In this document: one piece after another, positions 47,265 to 57,750 of the stretch
Layout: each line of letters opens with the position of its first letter
How positions within the stretch are numbered: position 1 is the first letter of the stretch
DNA from: Candidatus Dechloromonas phosphorivorans
Lineage (GTDB): Bacteria > Pseudomonadota > Gammaproteobacteria > Burkholderiales > Rhodocyclaceae
DNA length: 64,000 nucleotides
Reading direction: 5' to 3'
Assembly (NCBI GenBank): GCA_016709495.1
Contig: JADJMS010000013.1
Location: forward strand, 1-64,000
Notes under the pieces: generated by a model
What the model was told of the DNA's origin: nothing
Database searches by the model: none
What the model saw: the letters and a program-made list of their open reading frames with translations, nothing else
Position numbers and translations under genes: made by a program

Positions 47265-48946
47265 ATGACCAAATTTACCAAGATCCTCGCCGGCCTTCTG
47301 GCACTGGCCGTTACTGGTGGCGCCATCGCCGCTGGTGCCGACCTCGGCAATACCGCAAGCAGCAGGCCACCAACTGGACTGCCATCGTCATGTTCGGCAT
47401 TTTCGTCGGCGGCACCCTCTTCATCACCAAGTGGGCAGCTTCGCAGACCAAGTCTGCTGCTGACTTCTATACTGGCGGCGGCGGTATCACCGGCTTCCAG
47501 AACGGCCTGGCAATTGCCGGCGACTACATGTCTGCCGCGTCCTTCCTGGGTATTTCCGGTCTCGTGTTTGCCAACGGCTTCGACGGCCTGATCTTCTCGA
47601 TCGGCTGGCTGGTCGGCTGGCCGGTCATCACCTTCCTGATGGCCGAGCGTCTGCGTAACCTGGGCAAGTTCACGTTTGCTGACGTGGCTTCCTACCGTTT
47701 CGCCCAGACCCCGGTTCGTATCTTTGCAGCGTCCGCCTCTCTGGTTATCGTCGCCTTCTACATGATTGCGCAGATGGTCGGTGCCGGTCAGCTGATCAAG
47801 GTGCTCTTCGGCATGGAATACATGTACGCTGAAGTCCTCGTCGGCGTTGTGATGATGATGTATGTGCTGTTCGGCGGTATGACTGCAACCACCTGGGTGC
47901 AGATCATCAAGGCTTGTATGCTGCTGTCTGGCGCAACCTTCATGGCCGTCTCTGTGCTGCTTCAGTTCGGTTTCTCACCGGAAGCCCTGTTCGCCAAGGC
48001 TGTTGAAGTGCACACCAAGAAGGATGCCATCATGGGTCCGGGCGCACTGATCAAGGATCCGATCTCTGCCATCTCCGTCGGTATGGCCCTGATGTTCGGT
48101 ACCGCTGGTCTGCCGCACATCCTGATGCGCTTCTTCACCGTCCCGAACGCCAAGGAAGCCCGTAAGTCGGTTGCCTGGGCAACCACCTGGATCGGTTACT
48201 TCTACATCCTGACCTTCATCATCGGTTTCGGCGCTATCACCAACCTGATCCAGAACCCATCCGACTTCTACGTCGGTGGCGAAATCGCCAAAGGCCTGAA
48301 GGGCGGCGGCAACATGGCTGCTGTGCATCTGGCCAAGGCTGTTGGTGGTGACCTGTTCCTCGGCTTCATCTCTGCTGTTGCCTTCGCAACAATTCTGGCC
48401 GTGGTTGCTGGTCTGACCCTGTCTGGCGCTTCTGCCGTGTCCCATGACTTGTACGCTTCGGTGTTCAACAAGGGTTGTACTTCCGAACAGGAACTGCGCG
48501 TTTCCAAGATGGCTACCATCGCCCTCGGCGTCCTGGCTATCGTGCTTGGTATCGCCTTCGAGAAGGAAAACGTTGCCTACATGGTGATGCTGGCCTTTAC
48601 CATCGCCTGTTCCTCCAACTTCCCGGTCTTGTTCATGTCCGTGCTGTGGAAGAACTGCACCACCCGTGGTGCCGTGGTTGGTGGCTTCGTCGGTCTGGCT
48701 ATGGCTGTTGTTCTGACCGTCGGCTCTGCCTCGGTCTGGGAAGCTGTCATGCACAATCCTAAGGGTTCTGCCTGGTTCCCGTACAACTCTGCCGCTCTGT
48801 TCTCGATGGGTGCTGCGTTCTTCACCATCTGGCTGGTGTCCATTCTGGACAACTCGGCTCAGGCTCAGAAAGAACGCGCTCTGTATCCTTCGCAGCAACT
48901 GCGTTCGGAAACTGGTCTGGGTGCTTCTGGCGCCTCCGGCCACTAA
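47265..48946 (+). CDS. actP: Cation/acetate symporter (one frameshift)
   Basis: Sodium:solute symporter for acetate, about 560 residues. ATG 47265 opens a signal-like helix MTKFTKILAGLLALAVTGG. A missing A at about 47357 (NTAKQQATNWTAIVMFG) breaks the frame. The rest is continuous: SAADFYTGGGGITGFQNG, GDYMSAASFLGISGL, GTAGLPHILMRFFTVP and SGASAVSHDLYASV. Thirteen-helix SSS family. Confidence 0.93.
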
Positions 48947-49149
48947 GCCGAAAACTGCTTCAGCAAAACCCGGGTTTCGACCCAAGCCCCTCCGAAAAAC
49001 AGTTGATTTATTGGAAGGGTGGGTTTAAGCTGGTTGCATCACAACACCTACAACGACTAGGCAAATGCCATGTTCGGAGTGGGCAGGAGATGTAGCCAGA
49101 TGGTGCAGGAAAATTTATCTGCTGTATCGCAGGGGAGGCTTCGGCCTCT
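48947..49149. other. Left border of the AT-rich accessory module
   Basis: About 200 bases with no secure gene. It contains AAACCCGGGTTTCGACCCAAG (48966-48986), whose GGGTTTCGACCC part is a small hairpin, and a stem GGGGAGGC/GCCTCTCC near 49132-49151. The first may be a terminator of actP or an element end. Confidence 0.4.
48964..48990. repeat. Candidate left inverted repeat of the defence module
   Basis: On the minus strand this reads GGGCTTGGGT, then a seven-base core, then CGGGTTTT. The plus strand at 55258-55280 shows the same two blocks around TTCGACC. The arms are therefore inverted at the two ends of the foreign-looking segment. Confidence 0.4.
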
Positions 49150-50903
49150 CCTTCGTTTACGAAGGCGAAAGCGGAACTCCCTCGAATCCCGCCTGAAAGG
49201 GCCGGGATTCAATACAACACCTGCAAGAACCCCAAGTGCTGCAATTTTGGTGTTGTAGCCATTGATGGAGCCAAGCCGGAAGAACTCGGACAGTACATTC
49301 GGGTTAGTGGGCGGCAAAGCTATCCATTGTTGAAGTGTGGCGCTTGCGAAGAAATGCCACCTCTCAAAGCAACCAGGGCATTGTGAAGAGATGCAACGCC
49401 TGGGGCGCTATCTCCAAGACAAAGAACTTTTTGCCCCAATGAAGCATGCGAGAACCATGCAGTGCCCGTAGGCACCAAGAGGGATACACTGCCTTCGGCA
49501 CCAATGCACACGGCTCCGGCGTATGCAGTGCTGCAAGTGCATGAAGACCTTTGTTACCACCGGCAAGCCTGCAAAGGGGCAACACGACACACACCAGAAC
49601 AAAAACCTATTCAATATGCTGGTGAATCAGGTTGCACTCTCCCGCATCGTGAAGATGCTCGATATTTCATGGGAAGTGCTGTATCACCGAATCGACTTCA
49701 TCCACCGGCAATGCTTGGCGTTTGCTGCCAACCGTGAGCGCCGGTTGAAGACACTGCCGATTGAACGCCTTTATATGGCGGTAGATAGGCAAGACTATCT
49801 GGTGAATTGGACAGAGCGCAAAGACAAGCGCAATGTGAGTTTGATGGGTATTGCTGTCTCTGACAACAAGACCGGCTATGTCTTCGCCAACGCCCTTAAT
49901 TTCGATGATTCGATAGACAGGAATGCAGTTGAAGAGCATTCCACTGAAATTATTGATACGGCTTTGCCTGCTCCCTTCCGTAAATACGCACGAGTTTGGA
50001 CAAAGTTGGATTACCTCGAAACCCGTTTGCGGAAGATTCCAAAATCGAAGCGCACGGCGATACCTGGGGCGCTGATTGATGACATTGATGAAACCTACAA
50101 GCATCGGCACAGAACGAGGATGTAGAAGTCTTTGATGTGAAGGCGGCACCGAACAGCTACCCGATTACGGGATGCAGATTCACGCCGAATACACCATGAT
50201 TGGCATGTTCAAGCACCTGAAAGAACTTGTCGGCAACTGCCAACAATGGCGTTTCTTTCTTGACCAAGAGAGCGGCATTCGTGCTGCCGTCTTCCATGCC
50301 TTTGCGCCTGAAATTACGAATCGCACCTGTGAGGCGTTTTATGTCCGCATTGCAAAGAACTTGTACAAGAAGAGAAGTTGAAGCTGAAAACGAAGCACGG
50401 CAAGCATTTGAAGAAGTATGGAAAGCGAATCCTGGCCTTGATGAAAAGCAGGTTGAGCTTTGATGCTGAAACAGGAAATTGCCCAAAAGCTGGTGATTGG
50501 GCAATACAAGGATCCATGGATTAAGGCACCGCTGCCAACCATGAGCGAATCCGAAAAGGCGATGTGCTGGCTAACGGAACATGATGGCTTTGATGAAGAC
50601 CATGTGGCATGGCTTTATAACAAGGTAAGCCTGCATTCCGTGGATTCATATTTCATGCGAATTCGGCGGAGTATTGCGATGTGCGAACGGCCTTTGAGTT
50701 CGTCCGCTGACCGTGGAAGAATTTGGAGCGCATACCAGTCATACAATCCTTCCATCCTGAAAAAGATGCTGGAAATCTATCGGGTTTATAGCAATTATTG
50801 CGATACCCCCATGCAAGGCAAGAATAAAACAACGCCTGCTATGCGTTTGGGCCTTGCTGATGCCGTTCTTCCGCTGGAAGATATTCTTTATTACAAGAAT
50901 TAA
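49150..50903 (+). pseudogene. Transposase-like zinc-ribbon/DDE protein (frameshifted)
   Basis: Several frames join into about 570 codons. A zinc ribbon (NTCKNPKCCNFG...LKCGAC) comes first, then a second C4-type patch near KCMKTF and a helical HTH (RIVKMLDISWEVLYHRIDFI). A catalytic-like core follows with MAVDRQDYLVNWTERKDKR (Asp), VRVWTKLDYLE-like and FFLDQESGIRAA segments. A C-terminal part ends LADAVLPLEDILYYKN. The layout (zinc ribbon, HTH, RNase-H-like core) is transposase-like, but I cannot name the IS family. Breaks at about 49370, 49500, 50120 and 50380. Confidence 0.5.
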
Positions 50904-51117
50904 ACAGCAACAATAAGTTCTCTAACGCCCATCCTCCGGGCGTAATCACAAGCCACATCCATTGTTCTAAATACCCTTTCCCCTCCTCGTGAGGCGGCGA
51001 GGTGTATTCTTTTCCCCAATTCCAAGGCGAGAATATAACCATCCTCTTTTTCAATACTTTGCATTTGTTTTGCAAATTACTTGAAATGATTTCTTTAAAT
51101 GTTTTAGTGTTAATCAT
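50900..51117 (-). CDS. Small protein, possibly partition-associated (one frameshift)
   Basis: About 72 residues. The N-terminus is MINTKTFKEIISSNLQNKCK. After a slip in the A-rich run near 51045 it reads KEDGYILALELGKRIHLAAS, then RGGERVFRTMDVACDYARRM and ends ELIVAV. The pattern recalls the small ParC-type partition-associated proteins of plasmids and integrative elements (from memory, weak). Its stop codon overlaps the stop of the convergent transposase-like gene. Confidence 0.4.
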
Positions 51118-51319
51118 AATTGTCAATACTCCGGTTATTTTCTTTGATTATATTATTCTAATAATATATGCTTTTTTAATCAAATTAATTACGGTATTTA
51201 TTTTAATGATTTTAATAACAAGACGCCGACGAAGATATTCATCTTCAAAACACCGAAGCCCGTGCGGCTTTTTGTGTTTTAGAGCGTCAATTTAATTGAC
51301 ACTAAAGGGGGAAATAAAA
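51118..51319. other. AT-rich leader of the restriction-modification genes
   Basis: 202 bases, very AT-rich (TTATATTATTCTAATAATATATG near 51143), the likely promoter zone for the genes at 51320. A hairpin AAGCC-CGTGC-GGCTTTTT (51256-51273) lies before the start codon and could terminate or attenuate the transcript. Confidence 0.45.
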
Positions 51320-53182
51320 ATGGCAAAGAAAAAAATGAACGCGACACAGAGAACCTATTTAGAGACATCCTGAAAGATAAAGGATATTCCAAAAAAAATG
51401 GTTATATTGTTGAAGAGCAAATATCAAACAATCCAATCATTGATAAGTTATTAAAAAATGCGAGTAAAAATGGGAGGTGTGGGAAACCAGAGTTTATAAT
51501 TTCACACCCATCTTTCCCGGACTTAATCATCGTTGTCGAATGCAAAGCGGATATTAATAAGCACGAATCATTAAATCGAGACAAATACGCTGATTACGCT
51601 GTTGATGGGGTGTTGCTTTATTCAAAGTATTTATCGAAGGAATTTCATGTTGTAGGCATAGCATTAAGCGGTGCCGACGAGAGCAATTGTCGTTTTAGTT
51701 CATTCTTATCCATTAATGGGGTTTCAAATCAAACAGTAATTTGTAGACACAGGATAGTTCAACCGTTAACGAATTGCTTTCTTTTGATGAGTACGATGAG
51801 ATAATTAATTTCAGTCCAGACAAAAAGAAAATGACTTGGATTCAATAATCAAGTTTACAAGAAAGCTGCATAATTACATCTATACAAATGTTCAAATTGA
51901 AGAGGATAAAAAAACTCTTCTTGTATCGGGAATTATTTTAGGTCTCGAAAACGATGTGTTTTCGAAGGGTTACGCAGCATACGAGCAGGAATTAGAAAAC
52001 AGAATTTGCGAAGAATTGTTGAATCACATCGCAATATCTCTTGCGAGCGGCAACTATGCCGCCGGAAAAGATAAAATTAATGACAGAGGTTTTTCGCTTC
52101 ATTGTTGCTGATAAATCGATTTTACAGACAATCGATACAAGCGTTAAGAAAAGCAAGATGTGTCACATGATTGACATGATTAAATTAGAAGTAATGCCAT
52201 TCATAAAACATTATGCCGAAATTGATTTTATCGGGCACTTCTACAATGAGTTCATTAGATACACAGGAGGGGACGGCAAAGGGCTTGGTATTGTATTAAC
52301 ACCGAAGCACGTTACAGAGTTTATGTGCGACCTAATAGATATTGACAGGAACAGTATTGTTTTGGATACATGCACCGAACTGCGGACCTTATTTCAGCAA
52401 TGTATAAAATGGTTGATGATATTAAAAATCAAACCTTTCCGAAGCTGAAAAGGAAATAAAAATTGCCCATCAAAGAAAAGCAAATGATAGGCGTTGAATT
52501 AAATTCAAAGTTATTCACCATGGCAGCAAATATGTATTTCAAGGGCGATGGAAAGACAAATCTAATTCACGGCGACTGTTTTGAACAAGCAGGGAAATTA
52601 ACCATTACCGACAAAGATAGCAATGGAAACGATGTTGCCTTTGAAACCGAATCGTTGCCTTATTAATCCACCATATGCGCTTAAAACGACAAATTGAAAG
52701 AGATTGATTTTATTTCTTTCACATTGGATCAACTGGCCGAAGGGGGACGGTTTGCATGCATTGTGCCAATGTCCGTAGCAATCAAAACCGATAAAAATAA
52801 ATCGTTGCTAGAAAAGAAACGGAAAATTTTGAGCAAACATCGACTCGATGCAGTATTTAGTATGCCAAATGACCTGTTCTATCCTGTTTCAACGAATACA
52901 TGCATTATGGTATTTACTGCATACACAAAGCATAGGGAAGACTATGAAACCTTCTTCGGATATTTGAAAGATGACGGCTTTAAGGTTACAAGAAAAGGAA
53001 GAATTGACCAAGGAAGATGGACCGATATAAAGAAAGAATTTATAAGATTATTTGTGAATGGAAAAATGCTTCCCGGAAAATCAGTTTGCAAAGCAGTAAC
53101 CGCAGATGAAGAGTGGTGTGCAGAAGCATATATGGAGACAGACTTTTCTGACATTAAGGAAGTGATTTCATTAAGGCAATAA
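51320..53182 (+). CDS. Fused restriction nuclease/N6-adenine methyltransferase, BcgI-like (frameshifted)
   Basis: ATG 51320 after AAAGGGGGAAAT. Repaired start MAKKKNERDTENLFRDILKD. A PD-(D/E)XK nuclease is visible as FIISHPSFPDLIIVVECKAD. A helical linker and an N6-Mtase domain follow: DFIGHFYNEFIRYTGG, GIVLTPKHVTEFMCDLIDI, motif I VLDTC (then broken TGTGGFL), and motif IV NPPYALKTT near 52665. A target-domain-like end RLFVNGKMLPG... ends SLRQ. At least five slips (51338 in a 7-A run, about 51780, 52080, 52380, 52650). About 620 codons. Neighbour S subunit supports a type IIB or type I-like system. Confidence 0.7.
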
Positions 53183-53223
53183 AAATTTTGTGGCTTTCAA
53201 TTTTGTTAGCGGGGTATGACAGA

Positions 53224-54184
53224 ATGATTAAGATAAATACTTTGTTTAACATTAAGTACGGAAATAAATTGTACGAATCTAAAGGTCATTTAATTAAAAC
53301 CGCCAATGGAATTCCTCTAATATCATCAAAAGGAACAGACAACGGAGTTCATGGTTTATACAGCATATTCCCCGATTACCAACACATAATAACTATTGCA
53401 AGAACCGGAACAGTTGGTTCTACTTTTACCATCCATATAAATGTTCCGCTGACAGCAATGTTCTTGTTTTAACCCCGAAAGTAGAATTAAACAGAGAAGA
53501 AATGTTGTATTTTGCATTTCTGATTCAGAAAGATGCTTATAAGTATTTGTACGGAAGACAGGTTACGCCGCCGAGACTTGGAGCAACTACAATTCCTGAC
53601 TTGAATTTTGTTAGAATAAATCTTAAATTAAATAATGGTATTGAGACAATACGATTATTCAGAACTACAAAATAGAGAATAATCGTATAGGTCAAGCTCC
53701 TACTAATCCACCAGTATTCGCCAGATTTAGGATTGGAGAGTTGTTCTCTGTAACAGGCACTAAAACAACTGACCCGGAGTATATTTCAAGAGCCGAAAGT
53801 GGGTGTCATCCATATATAACCACAAAAACACCAATAATGGCGTGGATGGGTATTATGATTTATACACAGAGAATGGAAATTGCCTAACGATTGATTCAGC
53901 TACTGTTGGCGCAGTTTTTTATCAGGAAAGGAATTTACTGCAAGCGATCATGTTGAAAGCTTGTTCCAAAGGAAACAATGTATTAAACAAATACATTGGA
54001 TTGTATCTCGTTACAGTGATGAGAAAAGAATGTATCGTTACTGTTACGGCAGGAAGTTCAATCAAAACGCATACGGAACACAATCATTGAATTACCATCA
54101 GTAATAATGGACGGAAACATAATTCCGAATTGGAATTACATGGAGAATTATATAAAATCATTAGAATATAGCAGCAATATATAA
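53224..54184 (+). CDS. Specificity (S) subunit of the restriction-modification system (frameshifted)
   Basis: Two target-recognition half-repeats. The first is LFNIKYGNKLYESKGHLI, GIPLISSKGTDNGVHGLY, YGRQVTPPRLGATTIPDL. The second is FRIGELFSVTGTKTTDPEY, CHPYITTKT, NNGVDGYYD, then the ending IIPNWNYMENYIKSLEYSS, typical of type I/IIB S proteins. About 320 codons with slips near 53455, 53670, 53815 and 54075. It sits 41 bases behind the fused nuclease/methylase and sets its DNA target. Confidence 0.7.
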
Positions 54185-54259
54185 CAAGAAATTAATAAAA
54201 TACGATAGCCATTTCGTCCATTAGCAATCATCCTCCCCTTCTAATGGGGAGGAATTGCT
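54185..54259. other. Short gap with hairpin before mrr
   Basis: CCTCCCC and GGGGAGG (54231-54251) form a stem. The right arm overlaps the mrr Shine-Dalgarno, so the stem could act as a terminator of the S gene or mask the mrr ribosome site. Confidence 0.4.
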
Positions 54260-55165
54260 ATGCCTGTTCCGGCATTTCAGGAACTGTTTTACCGATACTG
54301 GCTTACATTGCTGATGGGAAAGAACACGCCAAGCAAGATGTAGCCGAACATCATCGCAAAAACTCCAATTAACCCCTGACGAGTTGAGCGAGTTGCTACC
54401 CAGCGGGAAGCAAACCAAATTCCTGAATCGGATTGCTTGGACACGGACTTACTTTGGCAAGGCGCTTCTGGTCGAAGCAACTGCAAGGGGTAAATTCCGC
54501 ATCACCCAGCGAGGAATGGACTTGCTGGCAACGAATCCCATTGGTCTGAATGTGAAGATGCTTAAACAGTATCCCGAATTTCAGACCTTCCACCAGGGCA
54601 ACAATGACGATGCCCAAGAAGAAGCCATAGGCAATGTTCAGGCAGTAATAAACGACGAAACGCCAGAGGAACAGCTTGAATCCCGTTATCAGGCGCTTCG
54701 TAAGGAACTGGCAGGACTTCTCCTGCAACAAGTCTTACAAGCCTCTCCCGCCTTCTTTGAGCAATTGGCGGTCGATGTGCTTGTGGCGATGGTGGCGGTT
54801 CAAGAGCCGATGCAGGCAAAGCCATTGGACAAAGCGGCGATGAAGGCATTGATGGTGTCATCAAGGAAGACCGCTTGGGCTTGGACCTGATTTACCTACA
54901 AGCAAAACGCTGGCAGAACCCCGTAGGCAGGCCGCATGTTCAAAACTTTGTTGGAAGTCTGGTAGGCAAGAGCGCACACAAGGGCGTCATGCTGACAACT
55001 TCACGCTTTACCGAAGATGCAAGCACCCGTGAAGCACCTTCCCAAAAGGTTGTGCTGATTGATGGTGAAGAACTGGCAGAACCAATGATTGAGTTCGATG
55101 TGGGCGAATCCCACGACGACCTACACCGTCAAAAGCTGGACACAGACTACTTCGAAGAAGTGTAG
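54260..55165 (+). CDS. mrr: Mrr-type restriction endonuclease (frameshifted)
   Basis: About 300 residues from ATG 54260. The N-terminal winged helix reads MPVPAFQELF, PILAYIADGKEHAKQDVAEH, TPDELSELLPSGKQTKFLNR, and WTRTYFGKALLVEATARGKF. The Mrr catalytic domain is DRLGLDLIYLQAKRWQNPVG (acidic residue and QxK) and GVMLTTSRFTEDA, ending LDTDYFEEV. Mrr is a type IV enzyme that cuts methylated DNA. Slips near 54288, 54365 and 54862. It is next to a methylase, which makes self-targeting control of interest. Confidence 0.88.
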
Positions 55166-55187
55166 AAATTCCTGGCCCCACAAAGAG

Positions 55188-55218
55188 AAAACCCCAGATT
55201 TTGCGTCTGGGGTTTTTT
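55188..55218 (+). terminator. mrr terminator
   Basis: AAAACCCCAGA, a 7-base loop, TCTGGGGTTTTTT. Confidence 0.9.
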
Positions 55219-55558
55219 CTGGTCCTTCGACCCCTCAAAATTTCTCAACCGAATGAGGGCTTGGGTTTCGACCGGGTTTTACGCCCAAATTTTTCAGGCA
55301 CTTTGGGCAGTTGACCGCAACAATTGCCAAAACAGCAGGCGCAATGATGCGCTGCGGCATTTGCCGGGCGATTTATTTGTTAGACTTGGGAAAGTTCTCT
55401 AGGGGAAAAAAACGGTAGGGGGTACCCAGTGCAGGTCGGGCCACCCCCTGAGTCGCGGCCAAAGCCGCCGACTCCGAAGACCATAAAAGGAGAACAGCCC
55501 GCGCAGAATAAGGCGTCAGGCTTACAGAACTCTTACGCCAGCATAGGCAGACAGAAAC
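55219..55558. other. Right border of the module and leader of the two-component operon
   Basis: 340 bases without a gene. It holds the candidate right inverted repeat (55256-55281), a one-mismatch copy of the 12-mer (CAGTTGACCGCAACAATT at 55308), a GC-rich dyad near 55425-55450 (GGGGGTACCCAGTG...CCACCCCCTGAG) and AAGGAGAA at 55487. The promoter for the regulator at 55559 must be here; no clear hexamers. Confidence 0.4.
55256..55281. repeat. Candidate right inverted repeat of the defence module
   Basis: GGGCTTGGGT (55258-55267), TTCGACC, CGGGTTTT. The outer blocks equal the minus strand of 48964-48990; the middle is a GGTTTCGACC hairpin present in the same orientation at both ends. Confidence 0.4.
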
Positions 55559-56230
55559 ATGCGTATTCTCATCGCTGAAGATGACGCCATTATTGCCGAT
55601 GGGCTCTCGCGCTCCTTGCGCCAGGGCGGCTATGCCGTGGATTGGGCACCGAATGGCATGGAAGCCGATACCGCGCTGTTAACGGTGTCCTACGACTTAC
55701 TAATTCTCGATCTTGGCCTGCCCAAACTATCCGGCCTTGATTTGCTCAAGCGTGTACGGGGTCGCAATTCGGCGATACCTGTCCTGATTCTGACGGCGAT
55801 GGATGGCAGCGGGGATCGCGTCAAGGGCCTTGACCTTGGCGCCGATGACTATATGGTCAAGCCTTTCGACCTCGCCGAACTGGAAGCCCGCGTCCGCGCC
55901 CTGACCCGCCGCTCGGCAGGCACGACGCCGACCATACAGTGCGGCGCCTTGGTATACGACCAAGTTGGCCGGGTTGCCCAGATTGCGGGGCAGAATATAG
56001 AACTTTCTGCCCGCGAGATCGGGTTACTGGAAGTTTTGTTAACACGAATGGGGCGGCTAGTCAGCAAAGACCAACTAGTGGACCATCTTTGTGGCTGGGG
56101 GGAAGAGGTCAGCCACAACGCCATCGAAGTTTACGTTCACCGTTTGAGGAAAAAGCTCGAAGTTGGTGGCGTCAAGATCGCCACGGTGCGCGGCTTGGGT
56201 TATTGTCTTGAGCGACCCCAAGCTGAGTAA
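55559..56230 (+). CDS. OmpR-family response regulator (QseB/PmrA type)
   Basis: 223 residues. The receiver is MRILIAEDDAIIADGLSR, with phospho-Asp in LLILDLGLPKLSGLD and Lys in YMVKPFDL. The winged-helix output reads ELSAREIGLLEVLLTRMGRLVS and ends EVYVHRLRKKLE, TVRGLGYCLE. Its 3' end overlaps the kinase start, so the pair is one operon. Confidence 0.95.
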   Translation: MRILIAEDDAIIADGLSRSLRQGGYAVDWAPNGMEADTALLTVSYDLLILDLGLPKLSGLDLLKRVRGRNSAIPVLILTAMDGSGDRVKGLDLGADDYMVKPFDLAELEARVRALTRRSAGTTPTIQCGALVYDQVGRVAQIAGQNIELSAREIGLLEVLLTRMGRLVSKDQLVDHLCGWGEEVSHNAIEVYVHRLRKKLEVGGVKIATVRGLGYCLERPQAE

Positions 56231-57704
56231 CTCACCTTCATCCGAGAGTGAACGCTCGCTTTTTGGCGAGATTCTCGACTGGATGTTGGCCCCTTTGCTC
56301 TTCGTCTGGCCACTGAGCATTGCCTTCACCCATTATTTCGCCAACAACGTCGCCAACTACCCTTACGATCAGGCGCTGCGCGAGCATGTTTCAGCGATTG
56401 CCCGCCAGATCAAGCTGGTTGATGGCAAGCCGGTACTCAGCTTACCCGCCTCAGCCCGCGCACTATTACGTGCCGACGAAACCGACAATGTCTATTTCCA
56501 CGTGATCGCGCGTGGCAAAATGCTGGCCGGCGATAAAGAATTGCCGATCAGCAAAAATGAAATCGACCCTAACGCCGATGCTGGTGAGATTTACATGCGC
56601 GATCTCGACTCCAACGGCCAGGATCTGCGCGTTGCCTACACTTATGTTTCTGATGGGAGTTTGCCGCGCGAGCGTTGGGTACTGGTTGAGGTTGCCGAAA
56701 CCACCGAGAAGCGCTCACAGCTGGCCAACAAGATTGTTGCCAGTGTCATCCTGCCCCAGTTCATCATTATTCCGCTTGCCGTCATGTTGGTCTGGTTCGG
56801 TCTTTCGCGCGGTTTGCGGCCCCTGACACGCTTGCGCAAGACGATTGAAGCGCGCGAACCGGCTGACCTTTCACCTATCGCCACCCGGCGCGTGCCGGAG
56901 GAACTGGAGCCGCTGGTCGAGGCGTTCAATGAAATGCTGGAGCGCATGAAGAAAAACGTTGAGGCACAACAGCGCTTTGTTGCCGATGCCGCCCACCAGA
57001 TGCGCACACCGCTAACCGGTCTCAAGACCCAGGCCCAGTTTGCGATCCGCGAAACCGATCCGGAAGCCCTGCGCCACGCACTGCGCCAGATTGCCACCGG
57101 CGTAGACCGGGCGGCGCGGATGGTCAATCAATTGTTGACGCTGGCGCGAGCCGAAGGCAGCGAAGTTGCGCAGCATCTCCATGAGCCGCTGGATCTCGCC
57201 CTGCTGGTGCGTGAAGTGGTCGAAGACTGGGTCATGCAGGCAATTGAAAAGAACATCGACCTCGGCTACGAGTCATCAGGCAACGCGATGGTTTTTGGTA
57301 ATCCGGTTCTATTGCGTGAATTGGTCAAGAACCTGATCGACAATGCGCTGCGCTACACCCCGAGCGGCGGCAAGGTGACCTGCCGAGTCAGCAGCACACA
57401 CGTAACTTGCTTGCTGGAGGTGGAAGATGACGGTGTTGGTCTTACCGAAGCTCAGGCTGAAATGGTTTTTGAGCGCTTTTATCGCGTCGATGATGCCGGC
57501 ACGGAAGGCAGCGGACTTGGCCTTGCCATCGTTCAAGAAATTGCCGCGCAGCACGAGTCGACCGCAACATTGCGCCCCAATCGCGGCACGCGCGGGGCAA
57601 CCGCCCGCGTCGCCTTCCCGGCCTGGCATCCGCCGATTCCTCCGCAGCCACCGCCAGACGATTTCTCGGAGCTTTACCGGCAATCACCGCCAATTGGCAC
57701 CTGA
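56208..57704 (+). CDS. Sensor histidine kinase, QseC/TctE-like
   Basis: About 498 residues from the TTG at 56208. Two TM helices (about 28-45 and 185-205) flank a ~140-residue periplasmic DUF2-like sensor domain (YPYDQALREHVSAIARQI). HAMP follows, then the H-box RFVADAAHQMRTPLTGLKTQ (phospho-His), N-box VKNLIDNALRYTP and GSGLGLAIVQEI. TctE/QseC-type kinases respond to carboxylates, metals or antimicrobial stress; the ligand here is unknown. Confidence 0.9.
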   Translation: MSDPKLSNSPSSESERSLFGEILDWMLAPLLFVWPLSIAFTHYFANNVANYPYDQALREHVSAIARQIKLVDGKPVLSLPASARALLRADETDNVYFHVIARGKMLAGDKELPISKNEIDPNADAGEIYMRDLDSNGQDLRVAYTYVSDGSLPRERWVLVEVAETTEKRSQLANKIVASVILPQFIIIPLAVMLVWFGLSRGLRPLTRLRKTIEAREPADLSPIATRRVPEELEPLVEAFNEMLERMKKNVEAQQRFVADAAHQMRTPLTGLKTQAQFAIRETDPEALRHALRQIATGVDRAARMVNQLLTLARAEGSEVAQHLHEPLDLALLVREVVEDWVMQAIEKNIDLGYESSGNAMVFGNPVLLRELVKNLIDNALRYTPSGGKVTCRVSSTHVTCLLEVEDDGVGLTEAQAEMVFERFYRVDDAGTEGSGLGLAIVQEIAAQHESTATLRPNRGTRGATARVAFPAWHPPIPPQPPPDDFSELYRQSPPIGT

Positions 57705-57712
57705 GCACTAAG

Positions 57713-57741
57713 TTGACAATTTTTGTCGGGTTAATTAAAGT
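57713..57741 (+). promoter_or_regulatory. Promoter of the terC riboswitch transcript
   Basis: TTGACA at 57713-57718, 17-base spacer, TAAAGT at 57736-57741, about ten bases before the riboswitch. Confidence 0.6.
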
Positions 57742-57750
57742 CTAGTTATC

